Shown piece by piece: positions 15,030 to 22,767 of a stretch of DNA of 24,129 bases; the first letter of the stretch is position 1, and each line of letters starts with the position of its first letter. Under the pieces are notes generated by a model. It saw only the letters and a list, made by a program, of their open reading frames with translations. It made no database searches and was not told the origin of the DNA. Position numbers and translations under genes: made by a program. Origin of the DNA: Eggerthellaceae bacterium (GTDB taxonomy: Bacteria; Actinomycetota; Coriobacteriia; Coriobacteriales; Eggerthellaceae); contig CAADXT010000163.1 in NCBI GenBank assembly GCA_900753095.1, positions 1 through 24,129 on the forward strand. The letters run 5' to 3'.

Positions 15030-16349
15030 GTGCTAGACCAGTTTTTCTCGTCCCTCTCGTTTGTGGACATCTTTAACTTCTGCGTCTTTATCGTGTTCTC
15101 CGTCTGCTATGTGTACCAGATCTTCTATGTGTTCGTAACGCTCACGAAGAAGCCGCCGCAACGTACGGCGAAGAAGAACCATCGCTATGCGGTAATCGTT
15201 GCCGCGCGCAACGAGAACGCCGTTATCGGCGATCTTGTCCACAGCATTCGCGTGCAAAACTATCCGCAAGAGCTCATCGACATCTTCGTTGTCGCCGATA
15301 ACTGCACCGACAACACCGCTGCCGTTGCCCAAGAGGCTGGCGCGATCGTGTTCCCGCGTTTCAACACCGAGCAGATCGGCAAGGGCTACGCGCTCGATTA
15401 TGGCTTTTCCTGCATCCGCCAGCACTACAGCGAAAACGAGTACGAGGCGTACTTCGTGTTCGATGCCGACAACGTGCTTGACGTGAACTACTTCCGCGAG
15501 ATGAACAAAACGTTCGACAGCGGCGCCGTTGCCTCTACCAGCTACCGCAACTCCAAGAACTACGGTTCCAATTGGATCACCGCAGGCTACGCCGTGTGGT
15601 TCATGCGCGAGGCGAAGTATCTTTCCCAGGCTCGCCTTACGCTGGGCACCAGCTGCGCAGTGTCCGGCACCGGATTCTTCATCAGCGCCAAGATCATCGA
15701 CGAGATGGGCGGTTGGAAGTACCACATGCTCACCGAGGACATCGAGTTCTCCACGGCTTCCATCATCCAAGGTCGTCGCATCTCCTACACCCCCACGGCG
15801 ATGCTCTACGACGAGCAGCCGCTTACCTTCCGCGATTCGTGGAATCAGCGTTTCCGTTGGGCGAAGGGCTTCTACCAGGTGTTCTTCGGATATGGCGGCA
15901 AGCTGGTCAAGGGCATCTTCACCAATCCCAAGGGTTCTCGCTTCGCCTGCTACGACATGCTCATGACCATCTGCCCGGCCATGCTGCTTACCATCATCAC
16001 CATTGCGTTCAACGCCATCATCGTGGTGCTGGGCATTACCGGCGTCATGTCGACCGGCGTGATGATCACCTCGTCGCTTTCCTCTATCTTCTTCTGCCTG
16101 TTCAATTTCACGTTGTTCATGTTCATGTTCGGTGCGCTTACCACCTTTACCGAGTGGGACAACATCCATGCACCGGCGCGCAAGAAGATCTTCTACATGT
16201 TCACGTTCCCGCTGTTCATGATCACCTACATTCCCATCGCATTGGTTGCCCTGGTGAAGAAGGCTTCCTGGAAGCCGATCCAGCACAGCATCTCGGTGGA
16301 CGTTCAGGAGTTCGCGCAGGCAAACGCCAAGGACGCCGACAGGATCTAG
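15030..16349 (+). CDS. Membrane-bound processive family 2 glycosyltransferase
   Basis: A 439-aa GT2 enzyme of the cellulose/hyaluronan/poly-GlcNAc synthase type. One N-terminal membrane helix (~11-37) precedes the GT-A domain. Conserved elements are VIVAARNE (56-62), VVADNCTDNT, the metal-binding DAD (145-147), TED (235-237) and QRFRW (273-277), the last marking processive enzymes. Three hydrophobic segments follow (~310-340, 344-372, 386-410). I chose GTG at 15030 because AAAAGGAG ends 5 bases before it; TTG at 15027 is too close and GTG at 14955 lacks a site. It probably builds a surface polysaccharide or glycolipid. No deacetylase, exporter or c-di-GMP domain is adjacent, so the product is unknown. 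Confidence 0.9.
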   Translation: MLDQFFSSLSFVDIFNFCVFIVFSVCYVYQIFYVFVTLTKKPPQRTAKKNHRYAVIVAARNENAVIGDLVHSIRVQNYPQELIDIFVVADNCTDNTAAVAQEAGAIVFPRFNTEQIGKGYALDYGFSCIRQHYSENEYEAYFVFDADNVLDVNYFREMNKTFDSGAVASTSYRNSKNYGSNWITAGYAVWFMREAKYLSQARLTLGTSCAVSGTGFFISAKIIDEMGGWKYHMLTEDIEFSTASIIQGRRISYTPTAMLYDEQPLTFRDSWNQRFRWAKGFYQVFFGYGGKLVKGIFTNPKGSRFACYDMLMTICPAMLLTIITIAFNAIIVVLGITGVMSTGVMITSSLSSIFFCLFNFTLFMFMFGALTTFTEWDNIHAPARKKIFYMFTFPLFMITYIPIALVALVKKASWKPIQHSISVDVQEFAQANAKDADRI

Positions 16350-16381
16350 GGAATTTCCCAGCTCATATCGAATGCCAAGAA

Positions 16382-16465
16382 GGCCCCGATGGGTTCGGGC
16401 ATTGCTTGGGCGCACCGGATGCGATTCAGCCGGGCTGCCCAAGGCGATGTCCTCCTATCGGGGCC
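16382..16465. terminator. Nested stem-loop between convergent glycosyltransferase and comF genes
   Basis: The outer stem GGCCCCGAT/ATCGGGGCC (16382-16390 with 16457-16465) is perfect. Inside, ATTGC-TTGGGC (16401-16411) pairs with GCCCAA-GCGAT (16437-16448) with one bulge, then CCGG/CCGG. It lies between two convergent stops and is followed on the minus strand by TTCTT, so a terminator-like role for comF is likely, but it is far larger than needed. Confidence 0.5.
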
Positions 16466-16512
16466 ATTGCCGTGTTTGCGGAGGATTGCGCTGGTTTTCC
16501 GATGCTGCTCCT

Positions 16513-17274
16513 CTATGCCCGTATGAACGTGAGTGCGCGCACGTCCTTTGCGCCTGAAGCGCGCAGGATGTTCGCGGCGGTGAACAGCGTGGCCCCGGTG
16601 GTGAGCACGTCGTCTACCAGGATGATGCGCGGGGGAACAGCATGAAGCGCTTTGGATGCGCGCCCGCGCGCAACGTTCGTGCTTTTGGCAAGGGCAAACG
16701 AGCCTGCCATGTTGTTCAGCCTTTGCCTGGCGTCAAGGTCTCGCTGGTCGCGTCGGGGCAGGGCCCGAAGCAAGGCAAGCCGAGGGATGCCGGTAAGCTC
16801 TGAAAGGCGGCCGGCGATGAGCGCAACATGGTCGAACCCCCGCTCCCGCACGGCATTCTTCCGCGCCGGGATGGGGACGAACGCCGTATCGCCACCCCAT
16901 GAAGGCGGCAGCGCCTGCGCCATGAGGCGGGCGATGGTTTCCGAGAGCTCGCGCTCGCCTCGGTCCTTGAACGTGGTGACGATGCGCTTCGTCTCGGGCG
17001 AGAGCAGAGTCGCTGATGCGCATCCTTCGAGCGGGAAACGCTCGAGCCCCTTCCAACGAAGCGTCTGCTGGTTGCATTCGCAGCAGATGCTGCGCCCCCA
17101 GGGCGCTCCGCAGGCAGGGCAGGCCAGAAGCTGATCAAGGTAGGGAAGGGACAGCTCGCAGGCTCGGCAAAGAAGAGCGCCTGGCGTGTCGCAGATAACG
17201 CACCGGGTGGGCCAAACCGCCTCCGCTATGCCCCATTGCAGCAGCTTCAGCGAATCTTTGATTTCCGGAATCAC
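16513..17274 (-). CDS. comF: ComF family phosphoribosyltransferase-like protein
   Basis: A 253-aa protein with an N-terminal zinc-ribbon region (C25, C28, C36, C39, C52, C55, then C64, C65 and C67) and a phosphoribosyltransferase fold. The latter holds FVPIPARKNAVRERGFDHV and the PRPP-binding VDDVLTTGAT (220-229). ComF proteins act in uptake and handling of transforming DNA in naturally competent bacteria; many carriers are not known to be competent. The start is GTG, fixed by AGGAGG 6 bases upstream; an ATG 4 bases earlier is out of frame. Monocistronic and convergent with the glycosyltransferase. Confidence 0.93.
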   Translation of the reverse strand: MIPEIKDSLKLLQWGIAEAVWPTRCVICDTPGALLCRACELSLPYLDQLLACPACGAPWGRSICCECNQQTLRWKGLERFPLEGCASATLLSPETKRIVTTFKDRGERELSETIARLMAQALPPSWGGDTAFVPIPARKNAVRERGFDHVALIAGRLSELTGIPRLALLRALPRRDQRDLDARQRLNNMAGSFALAKSTNVARGRASKALHAVPPRIILVDDVLTTGATLFTAANILRASGAKDVRALTFIRA

Positions 17275-17695
17275 CCATAGCCTCCTTCGTCTTTGCTGCT
17301 AGCGGGAGTCAATCGAGGCCCCTTGCGCGCCACTTTGCCCGTTAGATGGGAAGGCGGTGAGAAGGATATGGGAAAAGCGTGCGCAAGGTGTTCTTTCGAT
17401 AGCGTGCATTGGCTGGTCTGCTAGACTAGGAATGCTCTTTCCAGGTCTGTGGTTGCGGATTTTCCTAGTCCAAGGCAGATGCGGTCAAAAGGATCCACGT
17501 AAGCTATCGGTTCTCCGAAGCGAGCATGGCGCATCCTAGAGGTAAGACGTACCGTTCGGGTTTTATGCGACATAGGGTTGCACGAACGAGAGGACGATGT
17601 CCGCGTTGCGGGCTTGGTTCCAGTGCGCGAGTGTGGGGGCAAAGACCAGGTCAGCTGGAAGGGCATGTTTGTTGGTACCAAGAAGGGATATCTCG
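17275..17695. other. 421-bp divergent intergenic region
   Basis: No convincing gene or RNA is visible between comF and the lipoprotein gene. It contains AGGAGG for comF at 17281-17286 (minus strand) and a 9-bp perfect inverted repeat, GACTAGGAA (17424-17432) with TTCCTAGTC (17462-17470). A weak extended -10-like TGCTAGACT (17419-17427) overlaps its left arm. Short open frames here lack good start sites. Confidence 0.4.
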
Positions 17696-18694
17696 ATGAA
17701 ACGCGCATCGGTTTTCGTCGCCACGTTGGTGGTGGCGCTTTCTATGGCGTTGGCCTTGTGCGGCTGCGCATCAGGCACGTACACACCTCAGGAAAAAGAG
17801 CAGGCGGTAAGCAACTCCGCCCTCAAGTCTTCCGGCACGTTGCGCGTTGGCGTCAATGCATCGAATGCCCCTTATGCCGCGGAATCCTCCGGGAGCATCG
17901 TCGGCATCGATGTTGACATCGCGGCCGCCATCGCAGACGAGATGGGCCTTAAGCTCGAGCTGGTCGACGTGGGGTCTTCCACCGATACCGCGTTCTCGAA
18001 GGAAAACGTCGATATCGTGATGGGCGTTTCGAAGGCGAACTCCGCTTATTGGATGTCCGATTCGTACATGAGCTCCGCCGTTGCCCTGTTCTCGCTTACG
18101 CAGAACGCAACGGCACCTACGGCTTCCGGCTCTTTCTCCGTTGCGGCTCAGTCCTCTTCCATGAGCGCATGGGAGGTTTCCGACCATTACGGTGAAAGCT
18201 GCCTGCGCAACAGCACCGATCTGCAGGGCGCTTTCGAGTCTCTCCAAACGGGCTCGGTGAACTACGTGGCTGCAGATAGCACCATCGGCGAGTACGTGGT
18301 TCACTCTTCGTCGGTTCAGGCATACCCCATCGCCTTGCTTCAGGATCCTTCCTCGTACTGCATCGCCGCACCTACCACGAACACGGCATTGCAGCAGGCA
18401 GTTTCCGGGGCATTGAGCTCCCTGAAGAACGGTGGCGTTATCAGCGTTATCCAAAAGAAGTGGCTTGGCGATCAGGCAGACGTTTCCACGTTGAAGGTTA
18501 TCCAGTCCACCAAGAGCGATTCGAGCAGCACCGATACCAGCTCAACCACCGCATCAGGCACTTCCACGAGCGGCTCGAATAGCTCCAATGCCTCAAGCTC
18601 TTCCAGCACAAGCTCTTCTTCCAGCTCTTCTTCGGGTTCGAGCACCAGCTCGAGCACCAGCACCAAGAGCGCTCAGGGTGGCAACAGCAACTAG
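17696..18694 (+). CDS. Substrate-binding lipoprotein, amino-acid ABC type, with Ser-rich tail
   Basis: A 332-aa secreted protein. The lipoprotein signal is MKRAS, a hydrophobic stretch, then LCGC with C24 as lipidation site. A family 3 solute-binding domain (~45-265) starts with GTLRVGVNASNAPYA, followed by VGIDVDIAAAIADEMG, VDIVMG and SLKNGGVISVIQKKWLG. Residues 271-332 are nearly all Ser, Thr, Gly and Asn. The ATG at 17696 is preceded by GAAGGGAT; upstream in-frame codons lack a signal peptide. No permease or ATPase gene is adjacent, so it may serve a distant transporter or act as a sensor. The ligand is unknown, polar amino acid by family. Confidence 0.88.
   Translation: MKRASVFVATLVVALSMALALCGCASGTYTPQEKEQAVSNSALKSSGTLRVGVNASNAPYAAESSGSIVGIDVDIAAAIADEMGLKLELVDVGSSTDTAFSKENVDIVMGVSKANSAYWMSDSYMSSAVALFSLTQNATAPTASGSFSVAAQSSSMSAWEVSDHYGESCLRNSTDLQGAFESLQTGSVNYVAADSTIGEYVVHSSSVQAYPIALLQDPSSYCIAAPTTNTALQQAVSGALSSLKNGGVISVIQKKWLGDQADVSTLKVIQSTKSDSSSTDTSSTTASGTSTSGSNSSNASSSSSTSSSSSSSSGSSTSSSTSTKSAQGGNSN
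18506..18691 (+). repeat. Low-complexity Ser/Thr-coding tail
   Basis: Imperfect AGC/TCx repeats encode about 62 residues dominated by serine. The run is placed after the binding domain, unlike the usual N-terminal linker of lipoproteins. Confidence 0.85.
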
Positions 18695-18741
18695 GGCCAA
18701 GGCTGCATAAAGGCACTTTGTTGAAAAGGTGTCGTAACGTT

Positions 18742-18784
18742 AACAAACGGAAGGCGGGTTTCACCTTGCCTTCCGTTTGTTTTT
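18742..18784 (+). terminator. Rho-independent terminator after the lipoprotein gene
   Basis: A 14-bp perfect stem, AACAAACGGAAGGC with GCCTTCCGTTTGTT, and a T-run within and after the 3' arm. Confidence 0.92.
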
Positions 18785-18804
18785 ATTCTGGATTAGGTAA
18801 GCTT

Positions 18805-18821
18805 GTCCGCCGAATGCGGAC
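18805..18821 (+). promoter_or_regulatory. Inverted repeat in the htrA leader
   Basis: A perfect 6-bp palindrome GTCCGC, CGAAT, GCGGAC ends 14 bases before the AAGGAG site. It may be an operator or an mRNA hairpin affecting htrA. Confidence 0.45.
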
Positions 18822-18847
18822 CGATTGGCAGATTCAAGGAGCATCGC

Positions 18848-20068
18848 ATGTACGACCAAGGAAATTCCTCCGGCTCGCCCGTTCCCCCCAATGGGTGGGG
18901 AAGCCAGGGAGGCTCCCCGCAACAACCTGATACGGCAACGAAGAAGGGCCCTTCGCACCTGAAGACGTTCCTCGTTGCCTTTGCTGGCGCAGCTGTGGCA
19001 TGCGTTTTGGTATTGGGCATCTACTCGTTCATCCATCCCGGCTCTTCTACGGTGCTGGGCAGCGATGGCTCCGGAACCAGCATCACGGTGAACGGCGACG
19101 ACACCACGCTTGCAGAGGCGGTTTCCCAAAAATGCCTGCCCTCAGTGGTGAACATCGACGTGTACACTAAGCAGTCGAGCCAGAGCATGCTGGGCATGAT
19201 GGGGCAGTCGAGCGATGAGCTCGAGGAATCCTCGCTGGGCTCGGGCATCATCCTTTCCGCTGACGGCTACATCCTCACCAACTACCATGTTATCGAAGGT
19301 GCCGATCAGCTTAAGGTGAACGCGGGCGGCGAAGAGTATACGGCCAAGGTGGTAGGCACCGACGAGTCGAGCGACTTGGCCGTTCTGAAGATCGACGCCA
19401 GCAACCTCACCGCCATCGAGATCGGCTCTTCTTCCGACCTTACGGTAGGCGAATGGGTGAGGGCGGTTGGCAGCCCCTTCGGCCTTGAGCAGTCCGTTTC
19501 CACCGGCATCGTCTCGGCAACGAGCCGTACCACCTCGGCATTGAACGACAGCAGCAGCGGGTCGAGCGCGGTGTACACCAACATGATCCAGACCGATGCC
19601 GCCATCAACCCCGGCAACTCGGGCGGCGCTTTGGTTGACAAGGACGGCAAGCTCATCGGCGTCAACACGCTTATCGCTTCCTCTTCCGGTTCCAGCTCCG
19701 GCGTAGGGTTCGCCATCCCCGTCGACTACGCGATGAACATCGCTCAGCAGATCATCGATGGCAAGACCCCGTCCCATGCTCAGCTGGGCATCTCGGCAAC
19801 CACCGTGAACAGCCAGCTGGCGAAGCGCTACAGCCTGCCTGTTGAGTCGGGCGCCTACGTAACGGGCGTGAGCGTCGGCCCCTCGGCTGCCAACGCGGGC
19901 ATCCAGGAAGGCGACATCATCACCAAGCTGGGAGATACCTCCATTTCCTCTTCTTCCGATTTGGTGCTGGCGGTGCGCTCGCACAGCGTGGGCGATAGCG
20001 TTCAGATCACCTACAACCGAAACGGCCAGGAAAGCACTGCATCGGTAACCCTGGGCTCCGATTCGTAG
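18848..20068 (+). CDS. Membrane-anchored HtrA/DegP-family serine protease with PDZ domain
   Basis: A 406-aa envelope protease for misfolded proteins or regulated cleavage. A Gly/Pro/Ser-rich cytoplasmic N terminus (1-37) precedes one membrane helix (~38-62), then a trypsin-like domain. The catalytic triad is visible: H147 in TNYHVIEG, D176 in SSDLAVLK and S258 in PGNSGGAL. A single PDZ domain (~312-400) includes GAYVTGVSVGPSAANAG and EGDIITKLGD. The ATG at 18848 has CAAGGAG 5 bases upstream. Flanked by terminators on both sides, so it is a single-gene unit. Single-PDZ, N-anchored architecture resembles the HtrA-like proteins of Gram-positive bacteria. Confidence 0.93.
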   Translation: MYDQGNSSGSPVPPNGWGSQGGSPQQPDTATKKGPSHLKTFLVAFAGAAVACVLVLGIYSFIHPGSSTVLGSDGSGTSITVNGDDTTLAEAVSQKCLPSVVNIDVYTKQSSQSMLGMMGQSSDELEESSLGSGIILSADGYILTNYHVIEGADQLKVNAGGEEYTAKVVGTDESSDLAVLKIDASNLTAIEIGSSSDLTVGEWVRAVGSPFGLEQSVSTGIVSATSRTTSALNDSSSGSSAVYTNMIQTDAAINPGNSGGALVDKDGKLIGVNTLIASSSGSSSGVGFAIPVDYAMNIAQQIIDGKTPSHAQLGISATTVNSQLAKRYSLPVESGAYVTGVSVGPSAANAGIQEGDIITKLGDTSISSSSDLVLAVRSHSVGDSVQITYNRNGQESTASVTLGSDS

Positions 20069-20093
20069 CGTTGCCCTTGGCGCAGAAATAGCG

Positions 20094-20141
20094 AAACTCC
20101 CCGAACAATAAGCGGTAAGCTGCTGTTCGGGGAGTTTTTTT
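20094..20141 (+). terminator. Rho-independent terminator after htrA
   Basis: AAACTCCCCGAACA pairs perfectly with TGTTCGGGGAGTTT over 14 bp and a T-run follows. Confidence 0.93.
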
Positions 20142-20205
20142 ATCGCCTTTTCCCATGGTGGCGGAAAGCGCGATGATCCTCATCTGCAGAAACCAGGTGG
20201 TGCGG

Positions 20206-20232
20206 GGCTGCGGCGTAAGTCGCAGCCTTTTT
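20206..20232 (+). terminator. Second terminator-like hairpin before pyrH
   Basis: GGCTGCG/CGCAGCC, 7 bp with an 8-base loop, followed directly by TTTTT. It lies 65 bp after the htrA terminator. It may be a backup stop, or the end of a short RNA or leader. Confidence 0.7.
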
Positions 20233-20265
20233 GTGGGGTACGCGCAAGCGGCGCGTATTTTACGG

Positions 20266-20271
20266 TAAGAT
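20266..20271 (+). promoter_or_regulatory. Candidate -10 box for pyrH
   Basis: TAAGAT, 33 bases before the pyrH start and downstream of two terminators, where a promoter is expected. No good -35 box. Confidence 0.35.
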
Positions 20272-20303
20272 GGCAAAGATACAGACGATGAAAGGATATG
20301 CCC

Positions 20304-21023
20304 ATGGCCTCTGACTATAAGTACAAGCGCGTTCTCCTGAAACTTTCCGGCGAGGCGTTGATGGGAGAGGCCGGTTACGGCATCGATCCTAAGGTTGTCG
20401 AAGAGCTGGCTGTCCAGATCAAGGAAATCGTCGACGACGGCATCCAGCTTGCCGTCACCGTTGGCGGCGGCAACATCTTCCGCGGCCTTGCAGGCTCTGC
20501 CGAAGGCATGGACCGCGCCCAGGCCGACTACATCGGCATGCTTGCCACCTGCATGAACGCTTTGGCCTTGCAGGACGCTTTCGAGCGTCATGGTATCCCC
20601 ACGCGCGTGATGAGCGCCATCGAGATGCGTCAGGTTTCCGAGCCTTACATTCGCCGTCGTGCGGTGCATCACCTCGAAAAGGGCTATGTGGTCATCTTCG
20701 CAGCGGGCACGGGCAACCCCTACTTCACCACCGACACCACGGCAGCTCTGCGTGCTTGCGAGATCAACGCCGAGTGCCTGATGAAGGCCACTAAAGTCGA
20801 CGGCATCTACGACGCCGACCCGGTAACCCATCCCGATGCTAAGCGTTTTGAGACCATCAGCTACCTTGAGGTCCTTTCGCGCGAGCTTCACGTTATGGAC
20901 TCCACGGCAACCTCGCTGTGCATGGACAACAAGCTGCCCATTCTTGTATTCGACCTGATGGTTCCGGGCAACATTTCCCGCATTCTGAAGGGCGAGAACA
21001 TCGGAACCACCGTTACCGCATAG
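20304..21023 (+). CDS. pyrH: UMP kinase
   Basis: Phosphorylates UMP to UDP for nucleotide supply; the bacterial enzyme is a hexamer of the amino-acid-kinase fold. The 239-aa protein has RVLLKLSGEALMG near the start, VGGGNIFRG, RRAVHHLEKG, the FAAGTGNPYFTTDTTAALRA loop and KVDGIYDADP. The ATG at 20304 is preferred over the in-frame ATG at 20298, which is only 2 bases from AAAGGAT. In many bacteria rpsB-tsf lie directly before pyrH; here htrA and two terminators take that place. A further terminator separates it from frr. Confidence 0.96.
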   Translation: MASDYKYKRVLLKLSGEALMGEAGYGIDPKVVEELAVQIKEIVDDGIQLAVTVGGGNIFRGLAGSAEGMDRAQADYIGMLATCMNALALQDAFERHGIPTRVMSAIEMRQVSEPYIRRRAVHHLEKGYVVIFAAGTGNPYFTTDTTAALRACEINAECLMKATKVDGIYDADPVTHPDAKRFETISYLEVLSRELHVMDSTATSLCMDNKLPILVFDLMVPGNISRILKGENIGTTVTA

Positions 21024-21035
21024 GAAAAGTTCCAC

Positions 21036-21059
21036 GCGTCCGCCTGGCGGGCGCTTTTT
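21036..21059 (+). terminator. Terminator or attenuator between pyrH and frr
   Basis: GCGTCCGC/GCGGGCGC, 8 bp with a CTG loop, followed by TTTTT, in the 64-bp gap. It would reduce read-through into frr, for which no clear separate promoter is seen. Confidence 0.8.
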
Positions 21060-21087
21060 CAGCACGATTTAAGGGGAAGGACCCACA

Positions 21088-21645
21088 ATGACCAAGGAAA
21101 TCATGGATAAAGCAGCGGAGCGTATGGCAGGCGCTGAGCAGCAGCTGCTTTCCAACTTTGCTTCTGTTCGCACCGGCCGCGCCAACGCCATGATCCTCGA
21201 CCGCGTAAAGGCCGATTACTACGGCGTTCCGACCCCCATCAACCAGATGGCCGCCATCAAGACCCCCGATGCCCATACGCTCGTCATCGAGCCGTGGGAC
21301 AAGTCGGCCCTCGGCGGCATCGATCATGCCATCCAGGAAGCGAACCTGGGCGTTATGCCCAACAACGACGGCTCGGTGATTCGCCTTTCCTTCCCGCCCC
21401 TTACCGAGGAGCGTCGTAAGGACTTCGTCAAGGAATGCCGCTCCTATGCCGAGGAAAGCCGTGTTGCCGTGCGCAATGCTCGTCGCGACGCAAACACCGC
21501 AGTTGAAAAGGCCGTGAAGAACGACGGCCTGCCCGAAGACGAGCAGCGTCGTGCCGAAGCCGAGATCCAGAAGCTCACCGATGCCGCTATCGCCAAGATC
21601 GATGCTCATCTGGCTAAAAAAGAAGAAGAGCTGATGTCCATTTAG
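21088..21645 (+). CDS. frr: Ribosome recycling factor
   Basis: Splits post-termination ribosomes together with EF-G. The 185-aa length is exactly typical. Family blocks are LLSNFASVRTGRANAMILDR, YYGVPTPINQMA, IEPWDKSALGGIDHAI and VIRLSFPPLTEERRKDFVK, followed by the helical RRDANTAVEK region. AAGGGGAAGG precedes the ATG. Its usual partner uppS follows, but after an unusually long structured gap. Confidence 0.97.
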   Translation: MTKEIMDKAAERMAGAEQQLLSNFASVRTGRANAMILDRVKADYYGVPTPINQMAAIKTPDAHTLVIEPWDKSALGGIDHAIQEANLGVMPNNDGSVIRLSFPPLTEERRKDFVKECRSYAEESRVAVRNARRDANTAVEKAVKNDGLPEDEQRRAEAEIQKLTDAAIAKIDAHLAKKEEELMSI

Positions 21646-21652
21646 CGGTTCC

Positions 21653-21817
21653 GCTGTTCTACGAACAGCAGAAGTTCGCTTGAGGCGTCATAACGCTGCG
21701 CAGGATACTGGCGGCGCAGCTGGGCTTCAATCGGTCGGGGCGGCGCGAACTTCGTTCTGCGGACGAAGCACGTCGTTGGGGACGCGATAACGCTGCGGGG
21801 GTTTTGGCGGCGCAGCT
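21653..21817. repeat. Structured frr-uppS spacer with duplicated hairpin unit
   Basis: The 345-bp gap (21646-21990) holds no gene. It has a hairpin GCTGTTC/GAACAGC (21653-21669) and a pair GAAGTTCGC (21671-21679) with GCGAACTTC (21745-21753). An imperfect ~31-bp direct repeat occurs at 21690-21721 and 21787-21817, sharing ATAACGCTGCG and GGCGGCGCAGCT. Each copy forms its own stem, GCTGCGC/GCGCAGC and GCTGCG/CGCAGC. A further hairpin CTTCGT/ACGAAG lies between them (21751-21769). I see nothing notable in 21820-21935. Confidence 0.6.
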
Positions 21818-21940
21818 AGCGGTCTAAGCGAGTTTGATGTGCGAAGCATGTCCGGCGTTTGCTTTCCTGCTATCTGCATCCGTCGGGGTCCTGCTCGCTG
21901 GCGTTGTTCGCCCTCTGACTTTTTGTGTGCCTGCTGGGCT

Positions 21941-21969
21941 TTGGTTCGGCGGGCGTGTTTTGCATTAAT
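21941..21969 (+). promoter_or_regulatory. Candidate promoter for uppS-cdsA
   Basis: TTGGTT (21941-21946) and ATTAAT (21964-21969) are spaced by 17 bp. The predicted start gives a very short leader of ~15 bases. Confidence 0.4.
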
Positions 21970-21990
21970 GGGATTGCGAGGAGGAAGAAT

Positions 21991-22764
21991 ATGAGGCAAC
22001 CACTGGAGTACATATTCCCGAACCCGCCGGCAGGCTTGGACCCTAAGGCGCTTGACCAGAATCGCATTCCCCGTCATGTTGCCGTCATCATGGACGGCAA
22101 TGGGCGTTGGGCGAAGAAACGTGCGCTTAACCGCCTTCGCGGCCATAAGGCCGGCATCGAGGCAGTGCGCGAAACCATCCGCTGCGCCAACGACTGCGGA
22201 GTGGATTACCTCACCATCTACTCCTTTTCCACTGAGAACTGGAAACGCCCCCAAGAAGAGGTGAACGGCCTTATGGAACTGTTCGCCAAAACGATGCTGG
22301 CCGAAGTTGACGGCCTTCACGAAGAGCATGTGCGCGTGCGCACCATCGGCGACCTTTCCATGCTTCCCAAGGAAACGCGCGACGCATTCGACGCCGCTTG
22401 GGAAAAGACGCGAAACAACGACGGCATGACGCTCGTGGTTGCCGTGAACTACGGTTCTCGCCAGGAAATGATGAATGCGGCGCAGGCATACGCCGATGCG
22501 GCTATTGTCGCGCATGATAAGGGCGAGAAGCTTGCCCTTACCGAAGAGCTTTTCGAAAAGGGCCTCGATACGGCGGGCATCCCCGACCCCGACTTGCTTA
22601 TCCGCACCTCGGGGGAAATGCGCATCAGCAATTTCCTGCTGTGGCAAATCGCCTACTCGGAGTTTGTGTGCACCGATGTGCTGTGGCCCGATTTCAATCG
22701 CTACGACTTCCTGAAGGCGCTGCTCGAGTACCAATCGCGCGATCGCCGTTTCGGGGCGGTGTAG
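21991..22764 (+). CDS. uppS: Isoprenyl transferase (undecaprenyl diphosphate synthase)
   Basis: Makes the C55 lipid carrier for cell-wall synthesis by cis-condensation of isopentenyl diphosphate. The 257-aa protein has the catalytic aspartate D35 in VIMDGNGRWA, RGHKAG, the YSFSTENWKRP block and DLLIRTSGEMRISNFL with LWQIAYSEF. GAGGAGGAAG places the ATG at 21991; longer in-frame starts lack a site. The first ~25 residues are an extension common in Gram-positive members. It is 3 bp before cdsA, and dxr downstream serves the same isoprenoid route. Confidence 0.96.
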   Translation: MRQPLEYIFPNPPAGLDPKALDQNRIPRHVAVIMDGNGRWAKKRALNRLRGHKAGIEAVRETIRCANDCGVDYLTIYSFSTENWKRPQEEVNGLMELFAKTMLAEVDGLHEEHVRVRTIGDLSMLPKETRDAFDAAWEKTRNNDGMTLVVAVNYGSRQEMMNAAQAYADAAIVAHDKGEKLALTEELFEKGLDTAGIPDPDLLIRTSGEMRISNFLLWQIAYSEFVCTDVLWPDFNRYDFLKALLEYQSRDRRFGAV

Positions 22765-22767
22765 CGC

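Noticed and set aside
16382..16465. SRP RNA or a known riboswitch
   Set aside because: The conserved SRP apical sequence is not present on either strand, and there is no regulated gene in the right position for a riboswitch.
17357..17539. A 60-codon open frame in the comF-lipoprotein gap
   Set aside because: It has a GTG start without a well-placed ribosome site, unlike codon use, and no recognisable protein features.
18506..18691. Serine-coding repeat considered as a frameshift artefact or separate gene
   Set aside because: The frame is continuous with the binding domain and ends at a normal stop followed by a terminator, so it is a genuine tail.
20160..20232. T-box-like leader before pyrH (CAGGTGGTGCGGGG)
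   Set aside because: The T-box bulge sequence is not matched, the upstream space is too short for the specifier stem, and pyrH is not a usual T-box target.
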